Source: Paenibacillus sp. JJ-223
GTDB lineage: Bacteria > Bacillota > Bacilli > Paenibacillales > Paenibacillaceae
Direction: 5' to 3'
Length of the DNA: 64,000 nucleotides
NCBI RefSeq assembly: GCF_927798175.1
Contig: NZ_CAKMMP010000003.1
Span: 434,001-498,000 of the forward strand
The notes below the pieces were generated by a model. That model was not told the origin of the DNA. It was given only the letters and a program-made list of their open reading frames with translations, and did not search any database. The translations under genes and the position numbers were made by a program. Within the stretch, counting starts at the first letter, position 1. Each line of letters begins with the position of its first letter. Of the stretch, positions 27,267-35,667 are shown piece after piece.

Positions 27267-28466
27267 ATGGAACAACGACAAGCACGCAGCCCCATTCCCG
27301 TCACCGTATTGAGCGGATATTTGGGAGCGGGCAAAACAACTTTACTGAATCATGTGCTCCATAATCGCCAAGGCATGAGAGTGGCTGTGATCGTCAATGA
27401 TTTGAGCGAGGTGAATATCGACGCTGGGTTGATCCGGGATGGCGGAGGTTTGTCTCGTATCGATGAGAAACTGGTGGAAATGTCCAATGGGTGCATCTGC
27501 TGCACCTTGCGCGAGGATTTGCTGAAAGAGGTGGAGCGACTCGCTTTGGAAGGCTCCTTTGATTATATTTTGATCGAATCGACAGGGATTGGCGAGCCTG
27601 TGCCTGTTGCTCAGACGTTTACATACATCGACGAAGAACTCGGGATTGATCTGACGAAATTTACACGCCTCGATACGATGGTAACTGTGGTGGATGCAGC
27701 CCAATTTTGGCGGGATTTCTATTCAAGGGAGACGCTGATGGATCGCGGCCAGGAAGCCGGTGAAGGAGATACGCGGGGGATCGTGCACCTGTTGACCGAT
27801 CAGGTCGAGTTTTGCGATGTATTGGTCTTGAACAAATGTGATTTGGTGACGGAAGAGGAATTGCTCAAGCTGGAGAAGGCGCTCCGCGCGATGCAGCCGA
27901 CAGCCAAACTGATCCGAACGACGCATGGGCGAATTGATCCGCATGAAATTTTGAACACGGGGCGTTTCGACTTCGAAAAGGCAAGTCAGTCTGCGGGCTG
28001 GGTCCGGGAATTGATGAAGGAAGAGCATACGCCCGAGACGGAGGAGTATGGCATTCACTCGTTCGTATATCATCGCAAACGTCCTTTCCATCCCGAACGC
28101 CTGCTTCGATGGATTGCCAAGTGGCCGGACAGCATCGTTCGTTCGAAAGGGCTGATGTGGCTTGCGACGCGCAACCATATGGCCGTTTCCTTTAGCCATG
28201 CCGGTACATCGAAGCAGTTGGCTCCGGCAGGATTGTGGGTCGGCGCGATGAGTGAGGAGGAACGTCATTTGCATTTTGGCGATACGCTGCCGAACATTCC
28301 GGATTGGGATGAGACGTGGGGGGACCGGGTAACCAAGCTTGTGTTCATCGGCATTGACATGGACCGTTCGGAGATTGAACGGACACTGGACGAAACGCTG
28401 CTGACGGATGAAGAGATGCAGCGGAATTGGAGGGATTTGAAGGATCCGTTTCCGACGTGGCATTGA
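27267..28466 (+). CDS. CobW/COG0523-family GTPase, probable zinc metallochaperone (YciC/ZagA-like)
   Basis: The 399-residue protein has a P-loop G-Y-L-G-A-G-K-T at 17-24, the metal-binding C-I-C-C at 76-79 (S-N-G-C-I-C-C-T-L-R), and N-K-C-D near 190 for guanine recognition. A C-terminal CobW domain with R-K-R-P-F-H-P-E-R-L follows near 270. COG0523 proteins under Zur control deliver zinc to essential enzymes during starvation. The Zur box directly upstream supports that role here. A Zur-controlled L33 gene follows. Confidence 0.9.
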   Translation: MEQRQARSPIPVTVLSGYLGAGKTTLLNHVLHNRQGMRVAVIVNDLSEVNIDAGLIRDGGGLSRIDEKLVEMSNGCICCTLREDLLKEVERLALEGSFDYILIESTGIGEPVPVAQTFTYIDEELGIDLTKFTRLDTMVTVVDAAQFWRDFYSRETLMDRGQEAGEGDTRGIVHLLTDQVEFCDVLVLNKCDLVTEEELLKLEKALRAMQPTAKLIRTTHGRIDPHEILNTGRFDFEKASQSAGWVRELMKEEHTPETEEYGIHSFVYHRKRPFHPERLLRWIAKWPDSIVRSKGLMWLATRNHMAVSFSHAGTSKQLAPAGLWVGAMSEEERHLHFGDTLPNIPDWDETWGDRVTKLVFIGIDMDRSEIERTLDETLLTDEEMQRNWRDLKDPFPTWH

Positions 28467-28495
28467 CAACAGAAAACAATTCAGCTACTATGATT

Positions 28496-28516
28496 AAATA
28501 GTAATTATTACGATTT
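28496..28516 (+). promoter_or_regulatory. Zur box in front of rpmG
   Basis: Arms AAATAGTAAT and ATTACGATTT (one mismatch) flank a single T, resembling TCGTAATNATTACGA. It lies 24 bases before the rpmG start codon, between cobW and rpmG. It would give rpmG zinc control separate from cobW. Confidence 0.8.
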
Positions 28517-28540
28517 AAGAAGACGAAGGAGGCATCACCC

Positions 28541-28690
28541 ATGAGAGTCATCGTAACCTTAGCCTGCACCGAGTGCGGGGACCGCAACTATACCACCACC
28601 AAGAACAAACGCAATCACCCGGAGCGGCTGGAAATGAAAAAGTATTCCCCCCGCCTGAAAAAAATGACGATTCACCGCGAAACGAGATAA
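28541..28690 (+). CDS. rpmG: Ribosomal protein L33, zinc-independent (C-minus) form
   Basis: The 49-residue protein reads as bacterial L33 ([17 protein letters not shown] to T-I-H-R-E-T-R). The first Cys pair is kept (Cys9, Cys12), but the second C-x2-C is replaced by Y-S-P-R-L, so it cannot bind zinc in the usual way. AAGGAGG lies 8 bases before the ATG. With a Zur box upstream, it fits the known strategy of replacing zinc-containing ribosomal proteins when zinc is scarce. Confidence 0.92.
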   Translation: MRVIVTLACTECGDRNYTTTKNKRNHPERLEMKKYSPRLKKMTIHRETR

Positions 28691-28696
28691 ACCGGT

Positions 28697-28726
28697 TTGC
28701 TAGCTTGTACATAACAAGTGTACAAT
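28697..28726 (+). promoter_or_regulatory. Promoter with embedded inverted repeat
   Basis: TTGCTA (28697-28702) and TACAAT (28721-28726) are 18 bases apart. Between and over them lies a perfect dyad, TTGTACA-7 bases-TGTACAA (28705-28725). A repressor binding here would block the gene at 28913. No regulator for it is evident nearby. Confidence 0.5.
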
Positions 28727-28770
28727 ATATTTAGCCAAGTAACAGGGGGGTAGCACCCTCCCAGAACTTT

Positions 28771-28804
28771 TGAGAGCACAGCAATGTGCTCTTTCGTTAT
28801 TTTT
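28771..28804 (+). terminator. Terminator or attenuator hairpin
   Basis: AGAGCAC pairs with GTGCTCT over a 6-base loop, followed by TTCGTTATTTTT. It can end rpmG transcripts. It also lies inside the leader of the 28913 gene if the 28697 promoter is used, so attenuation is possible. Confidence 0.6.
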
Positions 28805-28912
28805 GGATTGGCTATACCGTGTAGTTCCAGAAGAAACGATCTTGAGGCGCACAAGCGTGTTCTTGTTTTTGCATACAGCCCAATGGGCGTTTTAGTAATA
28901 GGAGGTTTGGAT

Positions 28913-29485
28913 ATGGATGAAGATGCCCGTTTAACGACCCGTTCGAATGCCGATTCTCAGGATGACAGCGATTCAGCTTCAACATTACATAACCGTTCCC
29001 GTGCGGTGGAAGCAGCAACGATCCTTCCGCCCTCGGCGGAACAGGAAGTGCTGTTCAGCAACCAACCCGCTCACCTCTGGAAAAGGCGCAGGCAAGAGCT
29101 TCTCCAGTGGACGGAACGCGATAAAACAACCGTTTCTCCCAAACGAACGACGTTATGGAATGGGATCGAAGTGGATTTCCAGTTGGTTTCTGCCTTGGAT
29201 CTGATGTCTCAAAAAGGAATGCTGACCGAATATTCTTGTGCAGGAGTAAGCCCCCTCGATGAACCTGTGGACCATTCCTTGTATGCATATGTTACACTGG
29301 TACAGAATGGGGCGGCTGACCAATTCGTAGAGTTTGCGATGAACCGTATGCGAAATAGGCTGCTTGTCACACTGGATCAGCTCACCGGCCGTTATGACCT
29401 GTCATCCTTCTTTATCGGCCATAACCGCAGTTTCTGCTGGTGGATGCAGCATTGCGCTGCGCAGTTCGAAATCCGAAACGAATAG
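28913..29485 (+). CDS. Hypothetical protein, 190 aa
   Basis: I do not recognise a named family. The ATG at 28913 follows GGAGG by 7 bases. Residues 1-50 are Ser/Asp-rich and probably disordered. Residues 50-190 look globular, with W-K-R-R-R-Q-E-L-L-Q-W, then M-L-T-E-Y-S-C-A-G-V near 103-112, and a C-terminal S-F-C-W-W-M-Q-H-C-A-A-Q. The S-C-A-G turn followed by a Y-A-Y-V-T-L strand resembles small domains of unknown function. The M50-like gene begins 60 bases later and may be co-transcribed. Confidence 0.7.
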   Translation: MDEDARLTTRSNADSQDDSDSASTLHNRSRAVEAATILPPSAEQEVLFSNQPAHLWKRRRQELLQWTERDKTTVSPKRTTLWNGIEVDFQLVSALDLMSQKGMLTEYSCAGVSPLDEPVDHSLYAYVTLVQNGAADQFVEFAMNRMRNRLLVTLDQLTGRYDLSSFFIGHNRSFCWWMQHCAAQFEIRNE

Positions 29486-29545
29486 TCGGCTTCGTCCGTA
29501 TTTTCGCGAATATGATTGAATGGAAAGCAGGGGGTGGCACCACAT

Positions 29546-30250
29546 TTGAACAAATGGCTCAAGACGATATTGTTTTTGCTGGGCTCGGCGTTTCTTACAC
29601 GTTTTATTCCGTTTTCATCGTTGTTCCGCAATTTGGATACGATGATCCACGAGTTCGGCCACGCGCTTGTTACGCTGCTATTATCCGGCAAAGTGCTGCG
29701 CATTGAGTTGTATGCCGACCATAGCGGCGTTACGTATTCCTCGATGCTTACGCCCGGCAGGTCGATCCTGGTTTCTCTGGCCGGTTATCTGTGCGCGTCG
29801 CTGTTTGCCTGGCTGTTGTTTGTTCTTTATCGAAAAGGACGGCACATGTGGGGACTCGGGATCATGACCGCGGTCGCTGCCGTCTCGCTTCTGCTGTATG
29901 TCCGGGGAGAATTCGGCATGTTATGGCTAACGGGTTTTATCGCGCTGAATGCGGTCATCATGATTTTTGGCGCCAAATTCGCCAAGTTCTATTATCTTTT
30001 GCTGGCGTTTCTTACGTTGGAAGAATCCGTGGTTAGCGCCATGTACGTGGGCTGGATGTCCTGGACGCACCCTTCCGCTGCGGGAGACGCAACCAATCTG
30101 GCCAGTCAGACCTTTATGCCCGCATTGTTTTGGGGCACACTTTTTGCCTTGTTTGCGCTATGGTGTGCCAAAGGAGCGTTGACTTCCTTTTTTGGCAAAA
30201 ACGCCGCATCCGGGGCCCGCTCTCGCAGAGTACGACAACGCAGTGCATAG
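29546..30250 (+). CDS. M50-like intramembrane metallopeptidase
   Basis: The protein has H-E-F-G-H (the H-E-x2-H zinc motif) near residue 34, just after a first hydrophobic segment. Five or six more membrane spans follow, as in M50B-type peptidases. I prefer the TTG at 29546 (N-K-W-L-K-T), about 10 bases after GGGGG, giving 234 residues; a TTG at 29516 is open but lacks a ribosome site. The basic tail (R-S-R-R-V-R-Q-R) would be cytoplasmic. Substrate unknown. Confidence 0.75.
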   Translation: MNKWLKTILFLLGSAFLTRFIPFSSLFRNLDTMIHEFGHALVTLLLSGKVLRIELYADHSGVTYSSMLTPGRSILVSLAGYLCASLFAWLLFVLYRKGRHMWGLGIMTAVAAVSLLLYVRGEFGMLWLTGFIALNAVIMIFGAKFAKFYYLLLAFLTLEESVVSAMYVGWMSWTHPSAAGDATNLASQTFMPALFWGTLFALFALWCAKGALTSFFGKNAASGARSRRVRQRSA

Positions 30251-30308
30251 TTGAATGGGAAAAGAGCAAATCCTGCGGGCAGGGAGTAGCAATCTTCCGC
30301 CGCAGTCC

Positions 30309-30340
30309 AAAAAGCGCCCCCTTGAAAGGGAGCGCTTTTC
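30309..30340. terminator. Bidirectional terminator between convergent genes
   Basis: AAAAGCGCCCCCTT and AAGGGAGCGCTTTT form a stem of about 14 bp with one mismatch. Its A and T ends serve both the M50-like gene (plus) and the DUF4363 gene (minus). Confidence 0.8.
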
Positions 30341-30349
30341 TCGTGTACA

Positions 30350-30721
30350 TTAATCGCCCAAATTTTCCCACAGGACATAAAAATAATAGATTTCTTCCAT
30401 GATCGCCTTATCGTCTTTTGCGGCTACGCCACCCTTCATCCGGGCAAGCGTGCCCAGAATGTCATAAATCGTTTCACGCTCCACGCTGAACTGGATGCGA
30501 TCCACGATTCGGTCCCACGCCTTCAGGGCATATTCGATTTCTGACTTGGCTTGGGTCCACTGTTTGGCTTCAACTTGTTTCTCCAGCGATTGCACCGATT
30601 CAACCAAGCGATCATTCTCGCCCCACGGTTTTTTGAGAATCGTTCCCGTAGCCATGACGGCGCAAAAGATGAGAATCAGAACGATGGGAACCACATAGAG
30701 CAGCCACAATCGTGCTTTCAT
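30350..30721 (-). CDS. DUF4363 family protein
   Basis: The 123-residue protein has an N-terminal membrane anchor (residues 5-26) and a helical extracytoplasmic domain of about 90 residues (W-x2-A-K-S-E-I-E-Y-A-L-K-A-W-D-R-I). This matches DUF4363. GGAGGGG precedes the ATG. It lies 30 bases after the DUF421 gene, a common pairing, suggesting a membrane complex of unknown purpose. Confidence 0.75.
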   Translation of the reverse strand: MKARLWLLYVVPIVLILIFCAVMATGTILKKPWGENDRLVESVQSLEKQVEAKQWTQAKSEIEYALKAWDRIVDRIQFSVERETIYDILGTLARMKGGVAAKDDKAIMEEIYYFYVLWENLGD

Positions 30722-30751
30722 CGTATCCCCTCCTGCAGTGTAATCTTTCCG

Positions 30752-31480
30752 TTAGAACGGCCCTTCGTAGTCGCCCATGTCCGTTTTCTCCGTGATTTTG
30801 TCTTCGAAAAGGTCGATGTACAGTTTGTCATTGGGCAAAATGGCGGCAAAGGCGATGTCTTGGATCGTTATTTTTTTCTTTTTAAGCTGCTCGGTGAGCC
30901 AATGAATGTCCTTGTTTCGTTCTTCGAGATTTTGTTTGATCAGTACGCCGTCAATGATCAGCTCGGTCATGAGCTTGTTCGGGCTTGTCTTCATGTGCAT
31001 ATCCTTGGCCGTCACCGGTTGGTTCTCCGGCTTCAGGACAACGGAGAGACTGCCGTCCGGTTCAAGAATGCCATAGTCGACCGTCGTAATGTCGAACACG
31101 TCTTTTTGCCGCAGCATCATCGTCAGTTCATCGAATTTCACGCGCATTTTATGCATGTTTTGTTCCAAAATTTTGCCGCTCTGGATCACCAGCGTAGGAT
31201 CGGAGTCAAACCATTTGGACACGGTACGATTTTTCAAGGTCACATATTGAAAAATAATCGTAACCAACGTAAATATGGTCAACGCGACGAAATGAATCCA
31301 TGCTTTGGAGGAAAGGTCCGTGGCGAACGTTCCCGCAATCGAACCGATCGTAATGCCGTTTATGTAATCAAAGTACGTCAGGTTGCCCATTTGCTGTTTG
31401 CCCAGCACCCGCGTGTAAATCATGAGGGTCAGAAAAGCGATAACCGAGCGTACTGCGACCACCCATGTTTCTTCCATCAT
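30752..31480 (-). CDS. DUF421 (YetF-like) membrane protein
   Basis: The 242-residue protein has three membrane segments in the first 85 residues. The YetF landmark R-x-L-G-K-Q-Q-M-G-N-L-T-Y-F-D-Y-I-N-G-I-T-I-G-S-I-A follows, then two soluble DUF421 domains. I start at 31480 because family members begin E-E-T-W-V-V. A longer open frame upstream runs through a terminator (31537-31575) and is unlikely to be translated. It forms a pair with the downstream DUF4363 gene. YetF-type proteins are linked to the spore or cell envelope, function unknown. Confidence 0.85.
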   Translation of the reverse strand: MMEETWVVAVRSVIAFLTLMIYTRVLGKQQMGNLTYFDYINGITIGSIAGTFATDLSSKAWIHFVALTIFTLVTIIFQYVTLKNRTVSKWFDSDPTLVIQSGKILEQNMHKMRVKFDELTMMLRQKDVFDITTVDYGILEPDGSLSVVLKPENQPVTAKDMHMKTSPNKLMTELIIDGVLIKQNLEERNKDIHWLTEQLKKKKITIQDIAFAAILPNDKLYIDLFEDKITEKTDMGDYEGPF

Positions 31481-31536
31481 CGAGAAATCACCGTCCTTTG
31501 TATACCAGCTTTTCCCGTCTCTTAACATCTTATTCC

Positions 31537-31575
31537 ACAAAAAAAAGAAGCCCGGAATGTAAATTCCGGACTTCG
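31537..31575 (-). terminator. Terminator after uxuB
   Basis: On the minus strand GAAGTCCGGAAT pairs with ATTCCGGGCTTC (one G-U) over a short loop, followed by eight T. It lies 90 bases after the uxuB stop. Confidence 0.85.
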
Positions 31576-31663
31576 ACTGAAACGTGAGAGCATAACGAAT
31601 GATTCCGTTCATCGTGCATGGATTTGGCAAAAAGGTGCTCCGACGACCGCAAGATCTTAGGTC

Positions 31664-32527
31664 TTATACGCCGGAGTAGGCCATGAAGCCGCCGTCAACG
31701 GGAATGACGGTCCCTGTTACAAATCCGGATTGGCGTTCGTCGGCAAGCCACATCAGCGTGCCGAGCAGATCTTCCGGTTTGCCGAAACGACGCATCGGCG
31801 TATGGGAAATGATTTTGCTGGAGCGTTCGGTCGGCGAACCATCCGGATTCAACAGCAGATTGCGATTTTGCTCCGTCAGGAAAAAGCCGGGAGCGATCGC
31901 ATTTACCCGAATGCCGGATTCGGCCAGATGAACGGCCAGCCATTGCGTGAAATTATTGATCGCCGCTTTGGCCGCGCTGTAGGCAGGCACCTTGGTCATC
32001 GGGGAAGGGGCGCTCATCGATGAAATGTTGATGACCGTTGCCAGTACGCTGCGTTCGATCATTTGTCTGGCAAAGATTTGCGTAGGAATCAGCGAGCCGA
32101 CAAAATTCAAGTCCATCACTTGTCGAAATCCGCTTACGCTTACGTCAAAAAAAGTTGTGATGTTTTCCTGGTGCAGGTCTTCGAGCCGAAAAATTTCATT
32201 CGTTGTATTGGCGCTGGCATGATTGCCGCCGGCACCGTTAATGAGAATGTCGCATGGCCCAAGCCGTTCAAGCACCGCATCCGCGGCCGCCTGGACGCTA
32301 TCCGGCTGCGTGACGTCGCAAGCAACGGCAATGGCTTTGCCGCCTGTGGCCGTAATGGCAGCAGCCACTTCTTCACCTTTGGATACCGTGCGGTTAAGTA
32401 TCGCGACTTGAGCACCATGTCTGGCCAGTTCCTCGGCCATCGCGCGGCACAGGACGCCGGCACCGCCCGTAATGACCGCCGTTTTTCCTTGCAGTCTCGA
32501 CGAGGTCTCGCGAATGAGTTCGTTCAT
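31664..32527 (-). CDS. uxuB: SDR-type D-mannonate oxidoreductase (fructuronate reductase)
   Basis: The 287-residue protein has the SDR cofactor motif T-G-G-A-G-V-L-C near 20-27, N-G-A-G-G near 100, and the catalytic Ser with Y-S-A-A-K near 180. It resembles Bacillus UxuB (YjmF), an SDR that interconverts fructuronate and mannonate, unlike E. coli UxuB. Its ATG overlaps the uxuA stop by 4 bases (ATGA), which supports this role. AAGGAGGG precedes the start. Confidence 0.87.
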   Translation of the reverse strand: MNELIRETSSRLQGKTAVITGGAGVLCRAMAEELARHGAQVAILNRTVSKGEEVAAAITATGGKAIAVACDVTQPDSVQAAADAVLERLGPCDILINGAGGNHASANTTNEIFRLEDLHQENITTFFDVSVSGFRQVMDLNFVGSLIPTQIFARQMIERSVLATVINISSMSAPSPMTKVPAYSAAKAAINNFTQWLAVHLAESGIRVNAIAPGFFLTEQNRNLLLNPDGSPTERSSKIISHTPMRRFGKPEDLLGTLMWLADERQSGFVTGTVIPVDGGFMAYSGV

Positions 32528-33591
32528 GCTTTTGCCCTCCTTTGCAGGGAATCCCAGGCGCCCCACAGATACATAATACCCAGCGCGCGATCATAAAGGC
32601 CATATCCTGGTCTGCATTTCTCTCCCCATAAATGGCGTCCATGGTCCGGTCGGGCGTACCCCGTAAACCCGGTGTCATGGTAGGCTTCCACGATGCCCAC
32701 GATGTCAACGCTTCCGTCCTGGGTCCGATGCGACGTTTCGATGAAATCGCCATTCTCGTACACTTTTACATTGCGGATGTGGGCAAAAGGAATCCGATCC
32801 TTGAACTCATGGATCATGCCGATGATATCGTTGGCTGGATTCGCTCCGAGCGAGCCGCTGCACAATGTAACGCAGTTGGATGGACTATCATGCAAATTCA
32901 AATATTTGCGAATGTTGTCCTGGGTCGTAATGATTTTCGGCAGGCCGAAGATCGACCATGGCGGATCGTCCGGGTGGATGGCCATCTTGATGCCAAGCTG
33001 CTCCGCGACAGGGATGATCTCGTCCAAAAAGTATTTTGCGTTCTGCCACATATCGTCTTCCGAGACATTTTTGTATGCTTCGAACGCGCTTGTCAAGTAC
33101 TGGAGACGCTCAGGCTCCCAGCCCGGCATCGTCAATTCGGAGTTTTCCGTAATGCGGCGGACCAGTTCGAACGGGTCCATGTCTTCGAGTTTGTTTTTTT
33201 CGTAGAATAGGGCGGTGGAGCCGTCCTCCATCTCCTTATACATGTCGGTACGCAGCCAGTCGAAGATCGGCATGAAATTATAACAGATGACTTTGACGCC
33301 AACCTGCGCAAGCTTTTCCATCGTTTTTTTGTAGTTTTCGATATATTTGTCCCGGGTGGGGAGACCGAGTTTGATATCTTCATGGACGTTAACGCTTTCA
33401 ACGACATCCATATGTAGTCCGGCCCGATCCGCCGCCTTCTTGATTGCCAAAATGCTCTCCATGGGCCATTCTTCGCCTGCAGGCACATCGTGCAGTGCCC
33501 ATACAATGCCTTCAACGCCCGGGATCTGACGGATGTCATCCAGCGATACCGTATCGTTGCCTTCGCCAAACCAGCGAAAAACCATTCTCAT
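32524..33591 (-). CDS. uxuA: Mannonate dehydratase
   Basis: UxuA dehydrates D-mannonate to 2-keto-3-deoxygluconate. The protein starts [13 protein letters not shown] at 33591; a GTG three codons upstream is possible. It has the family segments [11 protein letters not shown] near 33, C-Y-N-F-M-P near 103, the metal-site H-P-D-D-P-P-W near 205 and L-C-S-G-S-L-G near 244. The 355-residue length is normal. It is coupled to uxuB. Glucuronate isomerase and the KDG enzymes are not in this window. Confidence 0.94.
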   Translation of the reverse strand: MRMVFRWFGEGNDTVSLDDIRQIPGVEGIVWALHDVPAGEEWPMESILAIKKAADRAGLHMDVVESVNVHEDIKLGLPTRDKYIENYKKTMEKLAQVGVKVICYNFMPIFDWLRTDMYKEMEDGSTALFYEKNKLEDMDPFELVRRITENSELTMPGWEPERLQYLTSAFEAYKNVSEDDMWQNAKYFLDEIIPVAEQLGIKMAIHPDDPPWSIFGLPKIITTQDNIRKYLNLHDSPSNCVTLCSGSLGANPANDIIGMIHEFKDRIPFAHIRNVKVYENGDFIETSHRTQDGSVDIVGIVEAYHDTGFTGYARPDHGRHLWGEKCRPGYGLYDRALGIMYLWGAWDSLQRRAKA

Positions 33592-33664
33592 GACGTTCAC
33601 CTCATCATTTTATATAGGAAAGAATACAACGCTCAATTACCATACTACCATACAAGTTTGAATG

Positions 33665-33679
33665 TTGGAAGCGCTTTTA
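33665..33679. promoter_or_regulatory. cre-like site upstream of uxuA
   Basis: TTGGAAGCGCTTTTA matches the cre consensus at 14 of 15 positions around the core AAGCGCTT, and lies 74 bases upstream of uxuA. It could equally be an operator of another LacI-family uronate regulator. Nearer the gene, TTGAGC and TATAAA on the minus strand are a possible promoter. Confidence 0.55.
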
Positions 33680-33743
33680 AGGAAAAATTTGATGACATTT
33701 CCCCAAAAAAATGTGAGCTCTCTCTCATAAGTGGTCTTAACTC

Positions 33744-33800
33744 TTGTGGATCATGAAGGAAAGAAGTAAAATAACTACAATGGTTTAAATGTTTAAACAT
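33744..33800 (+). promoter_or_regulatory. Promoter and palindromic operator of the arsR-aldehyde dehydrogenase pair
   Basis: TTGTGG (33744-33749) and TAAAAT (33767-33772) are 17 bases apart. About 17 bases downstream lies the perfect 12-bp palindrome ATGTTTAAACAT (33789-33800), with a second GTTTAAA half directly before it. Its place between promoter and start codon fits an ArsR-type autorepressor site. Confidence 0.65.
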
Positions 33801-33834
33801 ATCAACTTTATAGAGAAAGAAGGAAGGAAACCCG

Positions 33835-34137
33835 ATGGGACAAAAAGCACTATCCATTTTTCAATCCTGCATGCCTTTGTTTCAGGTGCTCAGCGACTCA
33901 CATCGCCAATCCATCCTGATGCTGCTGACAGAAAAGGGGAGAATGACCGTCAATGAAATTACGGAGCAATCCAGCCTCTCGCGCCCGGCTATATCCCACC
34001 ATCTCAAGCTGCTGCTGGACAAAGACTTGATTTCGGTGGAGCAGCAGGGAACCCAACGCTATTATTCCGCTTCATTGCAGGCATCGGTTCAATTACTGAA
34101 GGAATTGGTGGCGGCATTGGAAGAAGAGTGTTTATAG
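33835..34137 (+). CDS. ArsR-family regulator (100 aa)
   Basis: The protein is a single winged helix-turn-helix: L-S-D-S-H-R-Q-S-I-L-M-L-L near 20, then M-T-V-N-E-I-T-E-Q-S-S-L-S-R-P-A-I-S-H-H-L-K-L-L near 40-63, and a beta wing Q-Q-G-T-Q-R-Y-Y near 75. The metal-binding Cys motif of ArsR/SmtB is missing, so it probably senses something other than a metal. It is followed 15 bases later by an aldehyde dehydrogenase, its likely target with itself. Confidence 0.87.
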   Translation: MGQKALSIFQSCMPLFQVLSDSHRQSILMLLTEKGRMTVNEITEQSSLSRPAISHHLKLLLDKDLISVEQQGTQRYYSASLQASVQLLKELVAALEEECL

Positions 34138-34152
34138 GGAGGAGCAGATCAT

Positions 34153-35553
34153 ATGACAAAAATACGGGAAATAACCAGCCCGGAAGTAGAGGAAATTTTG
34201 GAGCTGCAGCAGCAATTTTACCGCTCGGGCTCCACCCGTTCGCCGGAAGCTCGCATTGAACGTCTTATTTGGCTTAAGGATGCGATTCGAAAATACGAGA
34301 AACCGTTGACCGAAGCGCTGTATCAGGATCTCGGCAAAAGCGAATTCGAATCATATACGACCGAGATCGGTTTTATGCTCGACAGCATCTCGCACACGAT
34401 TCGGAACGTGAAACGCTGGGCCAAACCGAAAAAGGTCAAAACGCAGCTGGCCCTCATCGGTTCCAAAAGCTATATCATTCCCGAGCCTTACGGATCGGTT
34501 CTCATCATCGGGCCGTTCAACTATCCGTTCCAGTTGCTGATCGAGCCGCTCGTGGGTGCCGTTGCGGCTGGCAATACGGCCGTGCTGAAGGCATCCGAAC
34601 ATACGCCGGCCGTTTCGGCCGTCGTGCGGGACATCATCACATCGGTATTCGAGCCGGGGTACGTCCAGGTCATTGAAGGAGCCAAAGATACGACGACGGC
34701 TCTCATCCAAGCGAAATTTGATTATATTTTTTTTACGGGGAGTGTGCCCGTCGGCAAAATCGTCATGGAGGCCGCTGCCAAAAACCTCATTCCGGTTACG
34801 CTGGAGCTGGGCGGCAAAAGTCCGGTCATCGTGGACGAACATGCCGACCTCAAAGTCGCCGCGCAGCGCATTATGTGGGGCAAGCTGCTCAACACAGGTC
34901 AAACGTGCATCGCACCGGATTATCTGCTCGTCCATGAGCGGGTGAAGCAAACGTTGATCGAGGAAATGAAGGCGGCCGTGCACAGCTTCTACGGCTCGGA
35001 CGTTCGGCATAATCGGGATTATGGCCGGATCGTCAATGAAGCCCATTTCAAGCGGTTGAGCCATCTGATCGAGCGGGATAAGGCACACCTGATTTTTGGA
35101 GGACAAACGGACGAGGCAGATCGCTTCATCTCGCCTACGCTGCTGGACGTGGAGTCTTGGGAAGCAGCGAGTATGGAAGACGAAATTTTCGGCCCGATCC
35201 TCCCGATTATCAGTTATCATGATATTGACGAAGCCATCGCAGGCATTTTGAAACTTCCCAAACCATTGGCTTTGTATCTGTTCACTTCCGATAAGCAGGT
35301 TCAGGAGAAGGTGCTGCAGGAAGTGTCCTTTGGCGGAGGATGTATCAACGATACGATTACCCATGTGGCCAACCCGCGGCTGCCTTTTGGCGGGGTAGGG
35401 AATTCCGGAATCGGCGGATACCACGGGCGATACAGCTTCGAAACCTTTTCGCATGTGAAAAGCATACTCCGAAAAAGCACGCGGCTGAATCTGCCGATCT
35501 TGTACCCGCCTTATGCCGGCAAATTACAAACGATCAAACGGCTGTTGAAATAA
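34153..35553 (+). CDS. Class 3-type aldehyde dehydrogenase (YwdH-like)
   Basis: The 466-residue protein oxidises an aldehyde to the acid with NAD(P). The catalytic Cys is Cys252 in N-T-G-Q-T-C-I-A-P-D, the general base is Glu218 in L-E-L-G-G-K-S-P, and the cofactor loop is F-F-T-G-S-V-P-V-G near 193-201. The length and the hydrophobic, basic C-terminus fit the class 3 (fatty/aromatic aldehyde) branch. It shares a transcript with the ArsR regulator, which suggests induction by a toxic aldehyde or lipid product. Confidence 0.92.
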   Translation: MTKIREITSPEVEEILELQQQFYRSGSTRSPEARIERLIWLKDAIRKYEKPLTEALYQDLGKSEFESYTTEIGFMLDSISHTIRNVKRWAKPKKVKTQLALIGSKSYIIPEPYGSVLIIGPFNYPFQLLIEPLVGAVAAGNTAVLKASEHTPAVSAVVRDIITSVFEPGYVQVIEGAKDTTTALIQAKFDYIFFTGSVPVGKIVMEAAAKNLIPVTLELGGKSPVIVDEHADLKVAAQRIMWGKLLNTGQTCIAPDYLLVHERVKQTLIEEMKAAVHSFYGSDVRHNRDYGRIVNEAHFKRLSHLIERDKAHLIFGGQTDEADRFISPTLLDVESWEAASMEDEIFGPILPIISYHDIDEAIAGILKLPKPLALYLFTSDKQVQEKVLQEVSFGGGCINDTITHVANPRLPFGGVGNSGIGGYHGRYSFETFSHVKSILRKSTRLNLPILYPPYAGKLQTIKRLLK

Positions 35554-35667
35554 GCCATACGGGTTTCGGATCAAACGAACTCGGTTTCTTAGTGCCACCC
35601 GGCAGGGTCAACACTTAGCCATAGCGCGGCGAGAATCGACGGAAGCGAAGTGTTGCGGCCCAAAGAC

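Noticed and set aside
28741..28765. AGGGTGCTACC on the minus strand, similar to the T-box core
   Set aside because: It lacks the full conserved sequence and no minus-strand gene lies downstream; on the plus strand it is a small G-C hairpin.
31481..31630. Extension of the DUF421 protein by 50 residues
   Set aside because: The extra part would read through a strong terminator with eight T and does not resemble family N-termini.
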